Notes: generated by a model from the letters alone, not told the origin. A DNA stretch of 64,000 nt from Ruegeria spongiae (GCF_023502395.1 NZ_JAMFMB010000002.1:186001-250000), one strand, 5' to 3'; shown: positions 9,042 through 17,506, counted from the stretch's first letter. Translations and numbers: made by a program.

Positions 9042-9227
9042 ATGAACCTGAAAGTTGCTTTGCTCGGCTCGTTCGTTTTTGCCCTGGCGGCGTGCTCGCA
9101 GCCCGAGCCGGAACCGGTTTATGTCCAACCCACCTATGACAAGGTTGGCAACCCAAGCTGCCCGGGTGGCTATCAGGTTGCGACGACCGAAGCGGGTGCC
9201 ACGGTCTGCTCGCCGATTACACAGTAA
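9042..9227 (+). CDS. Small lipoprotein of unknown function
   Basis: This 61-aa protein has a clear lipoprotein signal peptide: basic start MNLK, hydrophobic stretch LLGSFVFAL and lipobox LAAC, so Cys20 or nearby would be lipidated. The mature part is short, with EPEPVYVQPTYDK and two further Cys residues (SCPGGY and TVCSP) that could form a disulfide. The ATG at 9042 is preceded by AAGAGGAT. The longer in-frame extension upstream would destroy the signal peptide. The function is not recognised. Confidence 0.75.
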   Translation: MNLKVALLGSFVFALAACSQPEPEPVYVQPTYDKVGNPSCPGGYQVATTEAGATVCSPITQ

Positions 9228-9236
9228 TTACCCTTG

Positions 9237-9260
9237 CAGGTGACCCGCTCGGGTCACCTG
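9237..9260 (+). terminator. Perfect 10-bp hairpin after the lipoprotein gene
   Basis: CAGGTGACCC-GCTC-GGGTCACCTG directly follows the lipoprotein stop codon. There is no good T-run after it, so it may end transcription weakly or protect the 3' end of the message. Confidence 0.5.
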
Positions 9261-9347
9261 TGTCCGCCCGGCTCCCGACCCGACCTCTGAGCCCGGCGCG
9301 CCGCGTGCCCCCTCGCGCCTATGTCGAAGCTGCGATAAGACGGGCGC

Positions 9348-9968
9348 ATGTCACAGATTGAATCGCTCTTCGTCACCCGCCTCTATCGCGCTGCCTTGTC
9401 CGAATTCGCCCCCGGGATTGATGCGGGCGAGCTGGAAACCTCCTGCCTTGTCATCGCCGAGGATGACGAGGCAGGGCAGGCCTGGTGCGAGGAAAACGGC
9501 TATCCCGGCTATACCTCTTATGCGTCGCTGAGTGATCTGCCCTGGCGGTTTCCGATCTTCGCCGATCTGGTCAAGGTGCTGGATGCCCATGTGGCGGCAT
9601 TTGCCCAGGATCTGGAATTTGATCTTGATGACCGGGCGCTGACGCTGGAGGACCTGTGGATCAACATCCTGCCCGAGGGCGGGATGCATGCCAGCCATAT
9701 CCACCCGCACAGCGTGATTTCCGGCACCACCTATGTGGCGATGCCCAAGGGGGCCAGCGCGCTGAAGCTGGAAGACCCGCGCTCGGCCCGGATGATGGCC
9801 GCCCCGGTGCGCCGCAAAGATGCGCGGCGCGAGTTGCAGCCGTTCATATATGTGAAACCGGAAGTGGGCGATGTGCTGCTCTGGGAAAGCTGGCTGCGCC
9901 ATGAGGTGCCGATGAACATGGCCGAAGAAGAGCGGATCAGCATCAGCTTCAATTACCGATGGGATTGA
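9348..9968 (+). CDS. Putative 2OG-Fe(II) oxygenase (TIGR02466-like)
   Basis: This 206-aa protein has HASHIHPHSVISGTTYV around residues 114-130 and WESWLRHEVPMN around 180-190. These match the iron-binding His residues and the spacing of small 2-oxoglutarate/Fe(II) oxygenases of the TIGR02466 group. Family members hydroxylate unidentified substrates. It stands alone between the lipoprotein hairpin and the AraC regulator, read toward the latter. The assignment is by motif and is moderately sure. Confidence 0.7.
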   Translation: MSQIESLFVTRLYRAALSEFAPGIDAGELETSCLVIAEDDEAGQAWCEENGYPGYTSYASLSDLPWRFPIFADLVKVLDAHVAAFAQDLEFDLDDRALTLEDLWINILPEGGMHASHIHPHSVISGTTYVAMPKGASALKLEDPRSARMMAAPVRRKDARRELQPFIYVKPEVGDVLLWESWLRHEVPMNMAEEERISISFNYRWD

Positions 9969-10015
9969 ACGCGGCAGCGGCCGATTTTTTCAGACCGGAA
10001 TAAGGTCTGTGGGAT

Positions 10016-11038
10016 CTATGATGCGCGTTTGCGATATTGCAGCGGACTTATGCCTTCGGTTCGTTTGAACGCGCGGACAAACGCGCTTGTTTCCGAATAC
10101 CCCAGACTTTCTGCAATTTCGGAAACGGATGCGTCCGAAAAATCCAGCGCTTCTTTTGCCGCCGCCTCGATTACCTGATTGCGCAATTCCCGGAACGACG
10201 TGTCTTCGCGGCTTAAATCGCGGTGGAGCTTTCGAACGGATGTATTCAGCTTGTCGGCAACGGACTCGGCGGTCAAATTCGACTGGCTGAGCTGAGATGT
10301 CAGGATCAGTTTCACTTTGCGCACGATATTCTGAAACGCGTAGGGTTGATTGATCAACAGATCAGCCTGCTGACGCAGGACGGTCAAAAGGTCTGAATCA
10401 ACCCCCGAAATGGGCACCTGCAGAATTTTCTGATCGAAAATGATCTGGTTCACGGGCGCGTTGAATTTCAGTTCGGTGCCAAAAACGTCGTGATGCACCG
10501 ACAGGTGCTTGGGTTTCGAATAGGTGAAATAGCAGAATTTCGGTGTCCAGCGCATGTCACCGATTTTCTTTCTCATGGTTTCGACCAGAAACCCCAAAGT
10601 GAAATCGATGTCCTGTCGGCAATCGCTTCCCGGCAGCAATTCTTCGCTGTAGGTTACTTTGCACAGACCCCCCGACCGGTTGAACTCAATTCCGAAATGT
10701 GGGGTGAAAATGTCGAAGTAGTGATCCACAAAAACGCAGAAATCCCGAATACTGGTGGCATTATCCGCGATATAACCAAGCAATCCGAAGTGATTGGGGT
10801 TAGCGGATTTGGCGATATTCAAGCCAAGAGATGGATCACCCAGATCGATAGCCGCCTGTTCGAACAGACGCAGATACCGGTCCGGTGTGGTTTCCAGAAC
10901 GTAGGAACCGATGTCGTCGTCACGGCACTTCAGCGCCTTGCAGAGGTCTGCTCGCGACACGCCACGCTCAAGCAAGGCGGTTACAAACCAGTGGACTGGC
11001 ACATCGGGCTCTAGCGGCTTCTTTTTAGGCGCGGACAT
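10016..11038 (-). CDS. AraC-family transcriptional regulator, OruR-like (paralogue 1)
   Basis: This 340-aa protein has an N-terminal ligand-binding domain of the arabinose_bd/OruR type (about 15-200) and a C-terminal double helix-turn-helix (about 235-338) ending SAFVRAFKRTEGISPLQYRKR. It is divergent from the cytochrome operon, and the intergenic region holds a TGTCAA direct repeat that is the likely binding site. It is clearly paralogous to the regulator at 22940-23965, with nearly identical second recognition helices. Members of this group usually activate catabolic genes in response to a fatty-acid-like or aromatic ligand. Confidence 0.9.
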   Translation of the reverse strand: MSAPKKKPLEPDVPVHWFVTALLERGVSRADLCKALKCRDDDIGSYVLETTPDRYLRLFEQAAIDLGDPSLGLNIAKSANPNHFGLLGYIADNATSIRDFCVFVDHYFDIFTPHFGIEFNRSGGLCKVTYSEELLPGSDCRQDIDFTLGFLVETMRKKIGDMRWTPKFCYFTYSKPKHLSVHHDVFGTELKFNAPVNQIIFDQKILQVPISGVDSDLLTVLRQQADLLINQPYAFQNIVRKVKLILTSQLSQSNLTAESVADKLNTSVRKLHRDLSREDTSFRELRNQVIEAAAKEALDFSDASVSEIAESLGYSETSAFVRAFKRTEGISPLQYRKRAS

Positions 11039-11062
11039 GTGGGCAGAGCACGAAATTTCTTC

Positions 11063-11103
11063 ATGTCCTAAATTGTCAATTAGTTGGCGGAACGTGTCAA
11101 GCC
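11063..11103 (+). promoter_or_regulatory. Putative AraC operator, copy 1 (cytochrome operon)
   Basis: Half-sites TGTCAA at 11074-11079 and 11095-11100 are 21 bp apart, preceded by ATGTCCTAAAT. The second half-site ends 21 bp before a TATAGT -10 box at 11122-11127, so it overlaps the -35 region as expected for an AraC-type activator. Two similar copies lie at 23985-24024 and 24679-24720. Confidence 0.65.
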
Positions 11104-11121
11104 TCGGGTAGACGCAAAAGC

Positions 11122-11127
11122 TATAGT
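11122..11127 (+). promoter_or_regulatory. Candidate -10 box of the cytochrome operon
   Basis: TATAGT lies 69 bp upstream of the cytochrome start codon. There is no good -35 hexamer; the TGTCAA operator occupies its place, which suggests activator dependence. Confidence 0.5.
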
Positions 11128-11195
11128 CTCAAAATCTGCCAAAGGAGTCGCGTCGCTGCGATCCAAATAGCGTGCCGCGCGGAAGGGAATTACCA

Positions 11196-11861
11196 ATGAA
11201 CAATAAATCCAACTATTTGCGTGCAGCCGTTTCTAGCATTGCCGTGGCGGGGGCCACAATCCTACCCGGTCTGGCGGCAGCCTCGGGCGCCGATCTGTAC
11301 GAGGAGAATTGCTCGGCCTGCCATCTGGAAAACGGGGCAGGGGACGTCGATCTGATGTCGCCTTCGATCGCCGGGTTGGATCAAGAGTATATTCTGCGTC
11401 AATACAGCAACGTTACCACCGGCATCCGCGTCTTCACCGAAGATGAGGCGATGGCGCAGGGCATGGTCGAGATCATGGCGGAACTCTCCGCGGACGACAT
11501 GAACGAAATCAGCGCCTATGTCGCGGCAATGCCAATCGTGGCGATCGAGCAGGAAGTCGGGCCGATCGGATTCCCGGATCGCGGTCTTTATAACAACTGC
11601 TCCAGCTGTCACGGGGCCAAAGGCCAGGGCGCATCCGGTCTTGGCGCGCCGCGTCTGGCGGCGCAGCATAGCTGGTATCTCAAAGACCAGCTCATGAAGT
11701 TCCGCGACGGCACGCGTGGCTCGCACCCGGATGACACGCATGGCATTCAGATGCGTGATATGGCTGTTGCCATCGCCAGTGACGAAGATGTCGATACCAT
11801 CGTCAACTACATCGCAAACTTCGAACCACCGTCGAAAGATTCGAACGCAAATGCGCACTAA
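11196..11861 (+). CDS. Diheme c-type cytochrome
   Basis: This 221-aa periplasmic electron-transfer protein has a signal peptide up to about residue 30 (ending LAAAS-GA) and two CxxCH heme sites, CSACH at 39-43 and CSSCH at 135-139. It therefore has two tandem class I cytochrome c domains, like cytochrome c4. The ATG at 11196 follows GGAAGGG. The last 11 bases overlap the start of the MauG-like gene (ATGCGCACTAA), implying translational coupling. It is the first gene of the four-gene periplasmic operon and the probable electron acceptor for it. Confidence 0.9.
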   Translation: MNNKSNYLRAAVSSIAVAGATILPGLAAASGADLYEENCSACHLENGAGDVDLMSPSIAGLDQEYILRQYSNVTTGIRVFTEDEAMAQGMVEIMAELSADDMNEISAYVAAMPIVAIEQEVGPIGFPDRGLYNNCSSCHGAKGQGASGLGAPRLAAQHSWYLKDQLMKFRDGTRGSHPDDTHGIQMRDMAVAIASDEDVDTIVNYIANFEPPSKDSNANAH

Positions 11862-13011
11862 AATACTTGCTCTGACATTGCTCGGCGGGATCGCCTTTCC
11901 CGCCGTGTCCGACGCGTGGCAGCTCAGCGATAGTTGCCCAGCCAGTCACCAGAAACTGGCTGATGGCACCTGCGAGTTGGTCACGCTCTATGATTTCTAT
12001 GCGTCGCCGGACCAACATGGCGGGGTGCAGGCCGAACTTCCCGAATTGCTTTCGGGACGCTTCACGCCGCAGCAGATCGACCTTGGCCGGATCCTGTTTT
12101 TCGACCCGATCCTGTCCGCCGAAAAGGATATGTCCTGTGCCTCCTGCCACCAGCCGGAACGCGGGCTGAGCGATGGCCGGAAGAGATCGCTTGGCGCGAC
12201 CACCGGTGCGGCGCGCACTGAATTGCCCCGGTCGACACCAAGCCTCTGGAACGTCGGGTTCCAGCCCAGGTTCATGTGGGATGGGCGGGCCGAGACGCTG
12301 GAAGAACAGGCACTGCTGCCGCTCTTTTCAGAGGTCGAGATGGGCAACACCAAGGAGGGCGTGGAAACCGCCCTGCTGGACAACCCGGCCTATGTGCAAC
12401 TGTTCGACGACGCCTTTGAGGCCCCGCCCTCGGTCGAACGTGTCGGTACGGCGCTGGCGGCGTTTCAGGCCAGTCTGGTGAGCTTCAACAGCCGCTATGA
12501 CCGCTATGCCCATGGCGACGCCTCCGCGTTGAGTCCGCAGGAAGTGCTGGGTATGAACGCGTTTCGTGGATTTGTGGGCCGGTGCTCGCAATGCCACATT
12601 CCGCCGCTGTTCACCGATAGCGAGCTTTCGGTGGTCGGAGCGCCGGAAAACGATCTGGGGCATGCCGATCTCGGTGCCGGCGCGCTGAACACGGACGAGC
12701 CCGCCCTGCTGGGTGCCTTCAAGGTTCCGACGCTGCGTAACATCACGCGCACGGCGCCTTATTTCCATAGCGGCCAGTTCGAAACGCTGGACGAAGTGGT
12801 GGATTTCTACAACAATGACCGTGGTCATATGGCCCCCGAAGGCCAGGACCTCAAGATTCACTGGCACGTACACATGACCAAGGGTCCGCAGCTTTCGAAA
12901 GAGGATATGGTGAATATCGTCGCCTTTCTGTCCGCGCTCGAAGACGAGACCCTGATGCCAACGGTACCCGAAAAACTCCCATCGGGCCTGACACCCGTAC
13001 CGGGACTATAA
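11851..13011 (+). CDS. MauG/CcpA-like diheme cytochrome c peroxidase family protein
   Basis: This 386-aa protein has a signal peptide (ending AVSDA) and heme-binding motifs CASCH (96-100) and CSQCH (245-249). It also has the family segments FDPILSAEKDMSCASCH, MWDGRAETLEEQALLPL and NITRTAPYFHSG. Relatives include bacterial cytochrome c peroxidase, MauG (tryptophan tryptophylquinone maturation) and the rubber oxygenase RoxA, so it could be a peroxidase, a protein-modifying enzyme or a substrate oxygenase. It overlaps the upstream cytochrome gene by 11 bases. Which role applies is open; the neighbours suggest oxidation of a substrate that feeds fatty-acid-type metabolism. Confidence 0.88.
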   Translation: MRTKILALTLLGGIAFPAVSDAWQLSDSCPASHQKLADGTCELVTLYDFYASPDQHGGVQAELPELLSGRFTPQQIDLGRILFFDPILSAEKDMSCASCHQPERGLSDGRKRSLGATTGAARTELPRSTPSLWNVGFQPRFMWDGRAETLEEQALLPLFSEVEMGNTKEGVETALLDNPAYVQLFDDAFEAPPSVERVGTALAAFQASLVSFNSRYDRYAHGDASALSPQEVLGMNAFRGFVGRCSQCHIPPLFTDSELSVVGAPENDLGHADLGAGALNTDEPALLGAFKVPTLRNITRTAPYFHSGQFETLDEVVDFYNNDRGHMAPEGQDLKIHWHVHMTKGPQLSKEDMVNIVAFLSALEDETLMPTVPEKLPSGLTPVPGL

Positions 13012-13028
13012 CTTTATTGGAGGAACAC

Positions 13029-14114
13029 ATGTCACGATCACCACGGCACCTGAAGGGCACGCTGCTCTCGACGGCCCTTACCTGTTTGATCAGCCTTCCC
13101 GCTTTTGCCCAGACCGGCTCCGTTCTGTCCGATCTGGAAAACCCCGAGTTTCTGGCCAAGAAACGTGCCGAGGCAGCGGAATTTATCAAATGCGACCCAA
13201 TCGATGGATTTGACGCCAGGATGGCGGCCTATGAGGCCGGAGCCACGGCCAAGTGGGATCGCGCCTCCATGGGCTGTGCCGTTCAGGCCGGCAGCCAGGC
13301 GCTGGATGAGATGTCGCTGCCGACCAACCTGATCTGGGCCTTCGTGACCTTCCGCGTCGACAATATCGAAAAGCATCTCGAAGTGCTGGGCGCGAATCTG
13401 GAATATTTCGACGTTCTCGCCAATTCCTACGCGGACCACTACGAAGGCATCGAAAAATCCAGCGAGCTTTATGTGCGCTGGCAGGATACCCGCGCCCAAT
13501 CCGAAGCCATCCTGGCCAAGATCGACCCGATCATCCCCAAGGTGACCGAGGCGCGGATTCTGCGCGCGGCCTACAACCTGGCCTCGACTGTCAAGGAAAC
13601 CCCCCCCGAAGAGGCGAACGCGGCAATGAAATCGGCCATCGAGGATCTTGAGATCGCGATCGCCGAAAAGCCCGAGGCACTGGATGGTCTGTCTCAGTTG
13701 ATGCTGGGTCAGGTTCTTGTGGCCCTGCCGCCCTTCCTTGGTGGCGATGCGCTTCGCGGGATCGAGCTGCTTGAGCAGGCCAACGAGTTGAACCCGAATG
13801 ATCTGACAGTGCACCGCGCCCTGGTCGAGGCATATATGGGCGAGCGTGAAGACGAAAAAGCCATCGCGCTCCTGCAAGCGGCACTGGAGGTCGACCCCGC
13901 GCTGGAAAACGGCCAGGACTACGTTGATGACACCAAACATCTGGGCGGGCTGGCCTTGCGGCTGGACCAGGGTGATATGGCGACTCAATTCAACGACAAG
14001 AGAAACGAACGCTTGGCCAGCAATCCCGAATTGCTGACCCGCAAAGCGATCGCATCTTTTGGCCATGGCGAGGAAAACCCGTTCACTGGCAAAGACTCCA
14101 GCGACCTGAACTAA
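13029..14114 (+). CDS. Periplasmic TPR-containing protein of unknown function
   Basis: This 361-aa protein has a signal peptide (LLSTALTCLISLPAFAQ) and is otherwise mainly helical. Tetratricopeptide-like repeats are visible in about residues 200-310 (the ALDGLSQLMLGQVLVALPP region, ELNPNDLTVHRALVEAYMGE, KAIALLQAALEVDPALENG). Two cysteines (IKCDPID, MGCAVQA) could form a disulfide. The ATG at 13029 follows GGAGGAA, and it is 17 bp after the MauG-like gene. It probably scaffolds the other secreted components. No family name is recognised. Confidence 0.75.
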   Translation: MSRSPRHLKGTLLSTALTCLISLPAFAQTGSVLSDLENPEFLAKKRAEAAEFIKCDPIDGFDARMAAYEAGATAKWDRASMGCAVQAGSQALDEMSLPTNLIWAFVTFRVDNIEKHLEVLGANLEYFDVLANSYADHYEGIEKSSELYVRWQDTRAQSEAILAKIDPIIPKVTEARILRAAYNLASTVKETPPEEANAAMKSAIEDLEIAIAEKPEALDGLSQLMLGQVLVALPPFLGGDALRGIELLEQANELNPNDLTVHRALVEAYMGEREDEKAIALLQAALEVDPALENGQDYVDDTKHLGGLALRLDQGDMATQFNDKRNERLASNPELLTRKAIASFGHGEENPFTGKDSSDLN

Positions 14115-14135
14115 TAATATAGGGAGACCCATCCA

Positions 14136-15515
14136 ATGACTACAAAACTTGCCCTCAGCAGCATTTTGTGCACGACCATTCTGGGGTCGGCAGCATATGC
14201 AGCGGACATCACCGTGCCGTCCGGCGACGAAATCCAGAAATATGTCGATCAGGCGCAGCCGGGCGATACCATTCTGGTCGAGCCGGGCGTTTACAAGCAA
14301 TCGGTTTACATCGACAAGCCCAACATCACCATTCGCGGGTTGCGTGACGGTGACAACTGGGCCGTGATGGATGGTGAACTTATCCGGAATGACGGGATCA
14401 TCACCTCGGGCCACTCCTCGACAATCGACGGGTTCTTTGTCAAAGCCTACAAGGGCAACGGCATCATGACCCAGGGTGCCAACAACTTTACCATCTCCAA
14501 CAATTATGTCGAAGGTGCGTTTTACGGGATTTTTCCGCAATACGGCATCAACGGTCTGATCACTGGCAATACCGTCTCTGGCGCTGAGGATGCGGGCGTC
14601 TATGTTGGTATGTCCGACAATGTGGATGTGTTTGAAAACATCGCCTTTGGCAACGTCATGGGGCTGGAATTCGAAAACACCCGCAACGGTCTGATGGCAA
14701 ACAACCATGTCTATGGCAATTCGGCTGGCATTACCCTGACCCTGATCCCCGGCTTGCCGGTGAAAGACGCCAACAACCTTGTCATCCGCGACAACCTGAT
14801 CGAAGACAACAACATCGAGAACTTTGCCCCGGCCAGTTCGATCGCCTCGCAGGTGCCCAGAGGCATCGGCATCGGGATTGTCGGCCCGGACAAGACCACC
14901 ATCGAAAACAACGAGATCAAGAATAACGGGACTGCTGGTATTTTGGTGGCGGATCAGACGCTGTTTGGCATGTCCACCGACCCCAAGAACGATCCTTATT
15001 CCGACGAAGCCATCATCATGGCCAACACCTTCAGCGGCAATGGCGAGGATATGACCGGTATCCTGGGCGACTTGATCAAACAGGCCGGTGCTTCGGGTCT
15101 CGATGTAGTTGCGCTCGGCAAGGGTCGCGGCAGCTGTCTTGCCAATCCGGACGAGGTTGCATCCCTGGGCACCGATCGCTGGGAGACCTGTGATCCGTCG
15201 CTGAGCGCGGCCGAGATGAAGACCGCCATGATTCCCGGTGGCGCGGAAGAGCCCGTCTACACCGCCGAGCAGAAGGGTCGTCTGACCTATCTGGCCGTCT
15301 GCACCGGTTGCCACACGTATGACTCGGTTCTGCACGGGCCGTCCATGCAGTCGATCCAGGCGCTGTACAAGGACAATGCCGATGGCATGATCGAGTATAT
15401 CTCGGAACCGGTTCGCAAGCGTGAGGATTTCCCGGAAATGCCCCCGCAGGCCTATCTGGGTGAAGAAAACCTGAACGCAATTGCCGACTACATCCTGAAC
15501 GAACTGGGTGGCTAA
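14136..15515 (+). CDS. Beta-helix repeat protein fused to a C-terminal cytochrome c domain
   Basis: This 459-aa secreted protein has a signal peptide (ending AAYAA). About 270 residues of right-handed parallel beta-helix repeats follow (NosD/pectate-lyase-like; repeated GI-N-N-V-G-A-G-Y-V and NLVIRDNLIEDN patterns). A linker region precedes a small monoheme cytochrome c domain with CTGCH at about 389-393 and a likely axial Met in FPEMPP at about 435. Beta-helices of this kind usually bind polysaccharides or extended polymers, and the fused heme suggests redox chemistry on or near such a ligand. It is the last gene of the operon and is followed by a strong terminator. Confidence 0.85.
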   Translation: MTTKLALSSILCTTILGSAAYAADITVPSGDEIQKYVDQAQPGDTILVEPGVYKQSVYIDKPNITIRGLRDGDNWAVMDGELIRNDGIITSGHSSTIDGFFVKAYKGNGIMTQGANNFTISNNYVEGAFYGIFPQYGINGLITGNTVSGAEDAGVYVGMSDNVDVFENIAFGNVMGLEFENTRNGLMANNHVYGNSAGITLTLIPGLPVKDANNLVIRDNLIEDNNIENFAPASSIASQVPRGIGIGIVGPDKTTIENNEIKNNGTAGILVADQTLFGMSTDPKNDPYSDEAIIMANTFSGNGEDMTGILGDLIKQAGASGLDVVALGKGRGSCLANPDEVASLGTDRWETCDPSLSAAEMKTAMIPGGAEEPVYTAEQKGRLTYLAVCTGCHTYDSVLHGPSMQSIQALYKDNADGMIEYISEPVRKREDFPEMPPQAYLGEENLNAIADYILNELGG

Positions 15516-15525
15516 CGGATCCAGG

Positions 15526-15555
15526 GGTGGTGGGCAATCGCCCACCACCTTTTTT
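15526..15555 (+). terminator. Intrinsic terminator of the cytochrome operon
   Basis: A perfect 10-bp stem GGTGGTGGGC-AATC-GCCCACCACC is followed by TTTTTT, 11 bases after the beta-helix/cytochrome stop codon. Confidence 0.93.
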
Positions 15556-15850
15556 GATCTTCGCGGAACTGCCGGTATTCATTTCGACGCTGGAGAGCCG
15601 CTGTTTTGACGCCATTTGTCTTCGAAAAACAGAGGACTATGACAGCCCCCGGGCTGACGGGGTGCAAGCCTCATCCTACTGAGTACCAAGCAGGCGAAAC
15701 CGCCCTGCTTGCTGCAATTACGGGCTGCATTGGCCGCCCGGTCTGTGAGATGTCCCGCACGTCCACATCGAAATTCCTGCTGCCAGCGTGACCGAAGCCC
15801 CTGAAATCAAGGTCACCATCCAACAGCGCCAATACGGAGGAGAAACCACA
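15556..15850 (+). other. Leader region of the acyl-CoA ligase gene, no coding sequence seen
   Basis: This stretch between the terminator and the acyl-CoA ligase shows no convincing gene. It contains a stable hairpin at 15687-15711 (CAAGCAGG-CG, loop AAAC, CGCCCTGCTTG with one bulge) about 140 bases before the start codon. A CAGCCC/GGGCTG pair lies near 15643-15657. A promoter for the ligase must lie here, but I cannot pick hexamers with confidence. Confidence 0.4.
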
Positions 15851-17473
15851 ATGAAACACTGGGTAAAAACATACGACCCCGGCGTCCCCGAAGAGATCAA
15901 CCCGGATCAGTATTCCTCGATCGTGGCTTTGTTCGAAGAGACCGCCGAGAAATATGCTGGCAACGTCGCCTATGATTGCTTCGGCCAGCAGATGACCTAT
16001 GCGCAGATCGAGGCGCAGTCGCGTGCCGTTGCCGCCTATCTGCAGAACAAGCTGGGCGTTGAACGCGGTGACCGCGTCGCGCTGATGTGCCCCAATATCT
16101 TCGCGTTCCCGATTGCGATGCTTGGCATCCTGCGGGCTGGCGGCGTTCAGGTTAACGTCAATCCGCTCTACACCCCGCGCGAGCTTGAGCATCAGCTCAA
16201 CGATGCGGGTGCCAAGAAGATCGTGATCTTTGGCGGTTCGACCCAGGTTCTGGCCGAAATTATCGGCAACACGCCGATCGAAACCGTGATCACCATCGAT
16301 CTGGGTGATGGTCCCGGGCTGCCGATCCCGACCCCGCCGGTCGATGCGCGTCTGAGCAACACCATCAAGCTGGCCGATGTGCTGGCCGAGGGCGCGCAGC
16401 TGGAATACCGCCCCGTTGGCCTGACCGGTGATGACAATCTGTTCTTCCAGTATACGGGCGGCACGACCGGACTGTCCAAAGGCGCGGTTCTGACCCATCG
16501 CAACGTGGTGGCCAACCTTGAACAACTCAAGGCGTTCCTGCCGCAGGCAGCAGTCCCGGAAGAAGAGGTCGTGGTCGCGGCTCTGCCGCTCTACCATATC
16601 TTTGGTCTGACCGTATCACTGGCCTATCTGTCGCTGGGCTGCCGGATCATCCTGATCCCTAACCCGCGCGATATTGATGCGTTCCATGCTGCAATCAAGA
16701 CTGCTGGCGTCACGGTGTTCCCTGGTGTGAACACTCTGTTTGCTGGCCTGGCCATGCATCCGGGCACGAAAGAAGTCGACTTCTCGAAGCTGAAAGCGTC
16801 CATCGGAGGCGGTGCCGCCGTGATCGAGACCACATCGGACAACTGGAAGGCTCTGACCGGCACCCATATCACCGAAGGGTATGGTCTGTCCGAGACATCG
16901 CCGCTCTTGTCGGTGGTGCCGATGAGCGTCAGTGAATTCACCGGGTCCTGCGGCCTGCCGGTGCCCTCGACTGATATCAAGCTGCTGGACGACAGCGATC
17001 AGGAAGCAGCCCTGGGAGAGCGCGGCGAGATTTGCGCCAAAGGCCCACAGGTGATGACGGGCTACTGGAACAATGACGAGGCCAACAGCAGTTCTTTCAC
17101 AAGCGACGGGTACTTCCGCACCGGTGATATCGGGGTGTTTGACGAGGCCGGCTATTTGCGCATTGTTGACCGCAAGAAAGACATGATCATCGTGTCCGGC
17201 TTCAACGTGTTCCCCAATGAGATCGAAGGGGTAGTCACGGCTTGCGACGGTGTGGCCGAATGCGCCTGTATTGGCGAGCCGGATGAGAAAACCGGCGAGC
17301 TGGTCAGCGTTTTTGTGGTCAAAGAGGCTGGATCCGACGTGACCGAAGAGCAAATCGTCGCGCATTGCCGGCACGAGATGACCGCCTACAAGACCCCGCG
17401 CAAGATCACCTTCCTTGATGAGTTGCCGAAATCCAATGTCGGAAAGATCCTGCGCCGAGAGCTGCGCGGCTGA
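15851..17473 (+). CDS. Long-chain fatty-acid-CoA ligase (AMP-forming)
   Basis: This 540-aa enzyme activates a carboxylic acid with ATP and CoA. The P-loop motif YTGGTTGLSKGAVLTHRN, EGYGLSETSP, the RTGDIG hinge segment and the C-terminal Lys in KSNVGKILRRELR are all present. The ATG at 15851 follows GGAGGAG, while a longer in-frame start lacks homology. Lying between the oxidative operon and the PHA genes, it would activate acids produced upstream for beta-oxidation. The chain length preference is inferred from family resemblance only. Confidence 0.88.
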   Translation: MKHWVKTYDPGVPEEINPDQYSSIVALFEETAEKYAGNVAYDCFGQQMTYAQIEAQSRAVAAYLQNKLGVERGDRVALMCPNIFAFPIAMLGILRAGGVQVNVNPLYTPRELEHQLNDAGAKKIVIFGGSTQVLAEIIGNTPIETVITIDLGDGPGLPIPTPPVDARLSNTIKLADVLAEGAQLEYRPVGLTGDDNLFFQYTGGTTGLSKGAVLTHRNVVANLEQLKAFLPQAAVPEEEVVVAALPLYHIFGLTVSLAYLSLGCRIILIPNPRDIDAFHAAIKTAGVTVFPGVNTLFAGLAMHPGTKEVDFSKLKASIGGGAAVIETTSDNWKALTGTHITEGYGLSETSPLLSVVPMSVSEFTGSCGLPVPSTDIKLLDDSDQEAALGERGEICAKGPQVMTGYWNNDEANSSSFTSDGYFRTGDIGVFDEAGYLRIVDRKKDMIIVSGFNVFPNEIEGVVTACDGVAECACIGEPDEKTGELVSVFVVKEAGSDVTEEQIVAHCRHEMTAYKTPRKITFLDELPKSNVGKILRRELRG

Positions 17474-17506
17474 CGCATTGGAATATCGTTCCGAAACCAA
17501 TTGGTC

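Noticed and set aside
9985-10013. CAGACC...GGTCTG hairpin between the oxygenase and AraC genes as a terminator
   Set aside because: The T-run precedes rather than follows the stem on the plus strand, and on the minus strand an A-run follows, so it does not fit an intrinsic terminator.
13038-15548. An 836-codon open frame on the minus strand opposite the TPR and beta-helix genes
   Set aside because: It is the antisense shadow of two genes with signal peptides, clear domains and ribosome sites; its composition (many His, Gly and Val) is typical of such shadows in GC-rich DNA.
15663-15720. Possible riboswitch in the acyl-CoA ligase leader
   Set aside because: One hairpin is clear but I cannot match the region to any known riboswitch core, so it is listed only as an uncharacterised leader.
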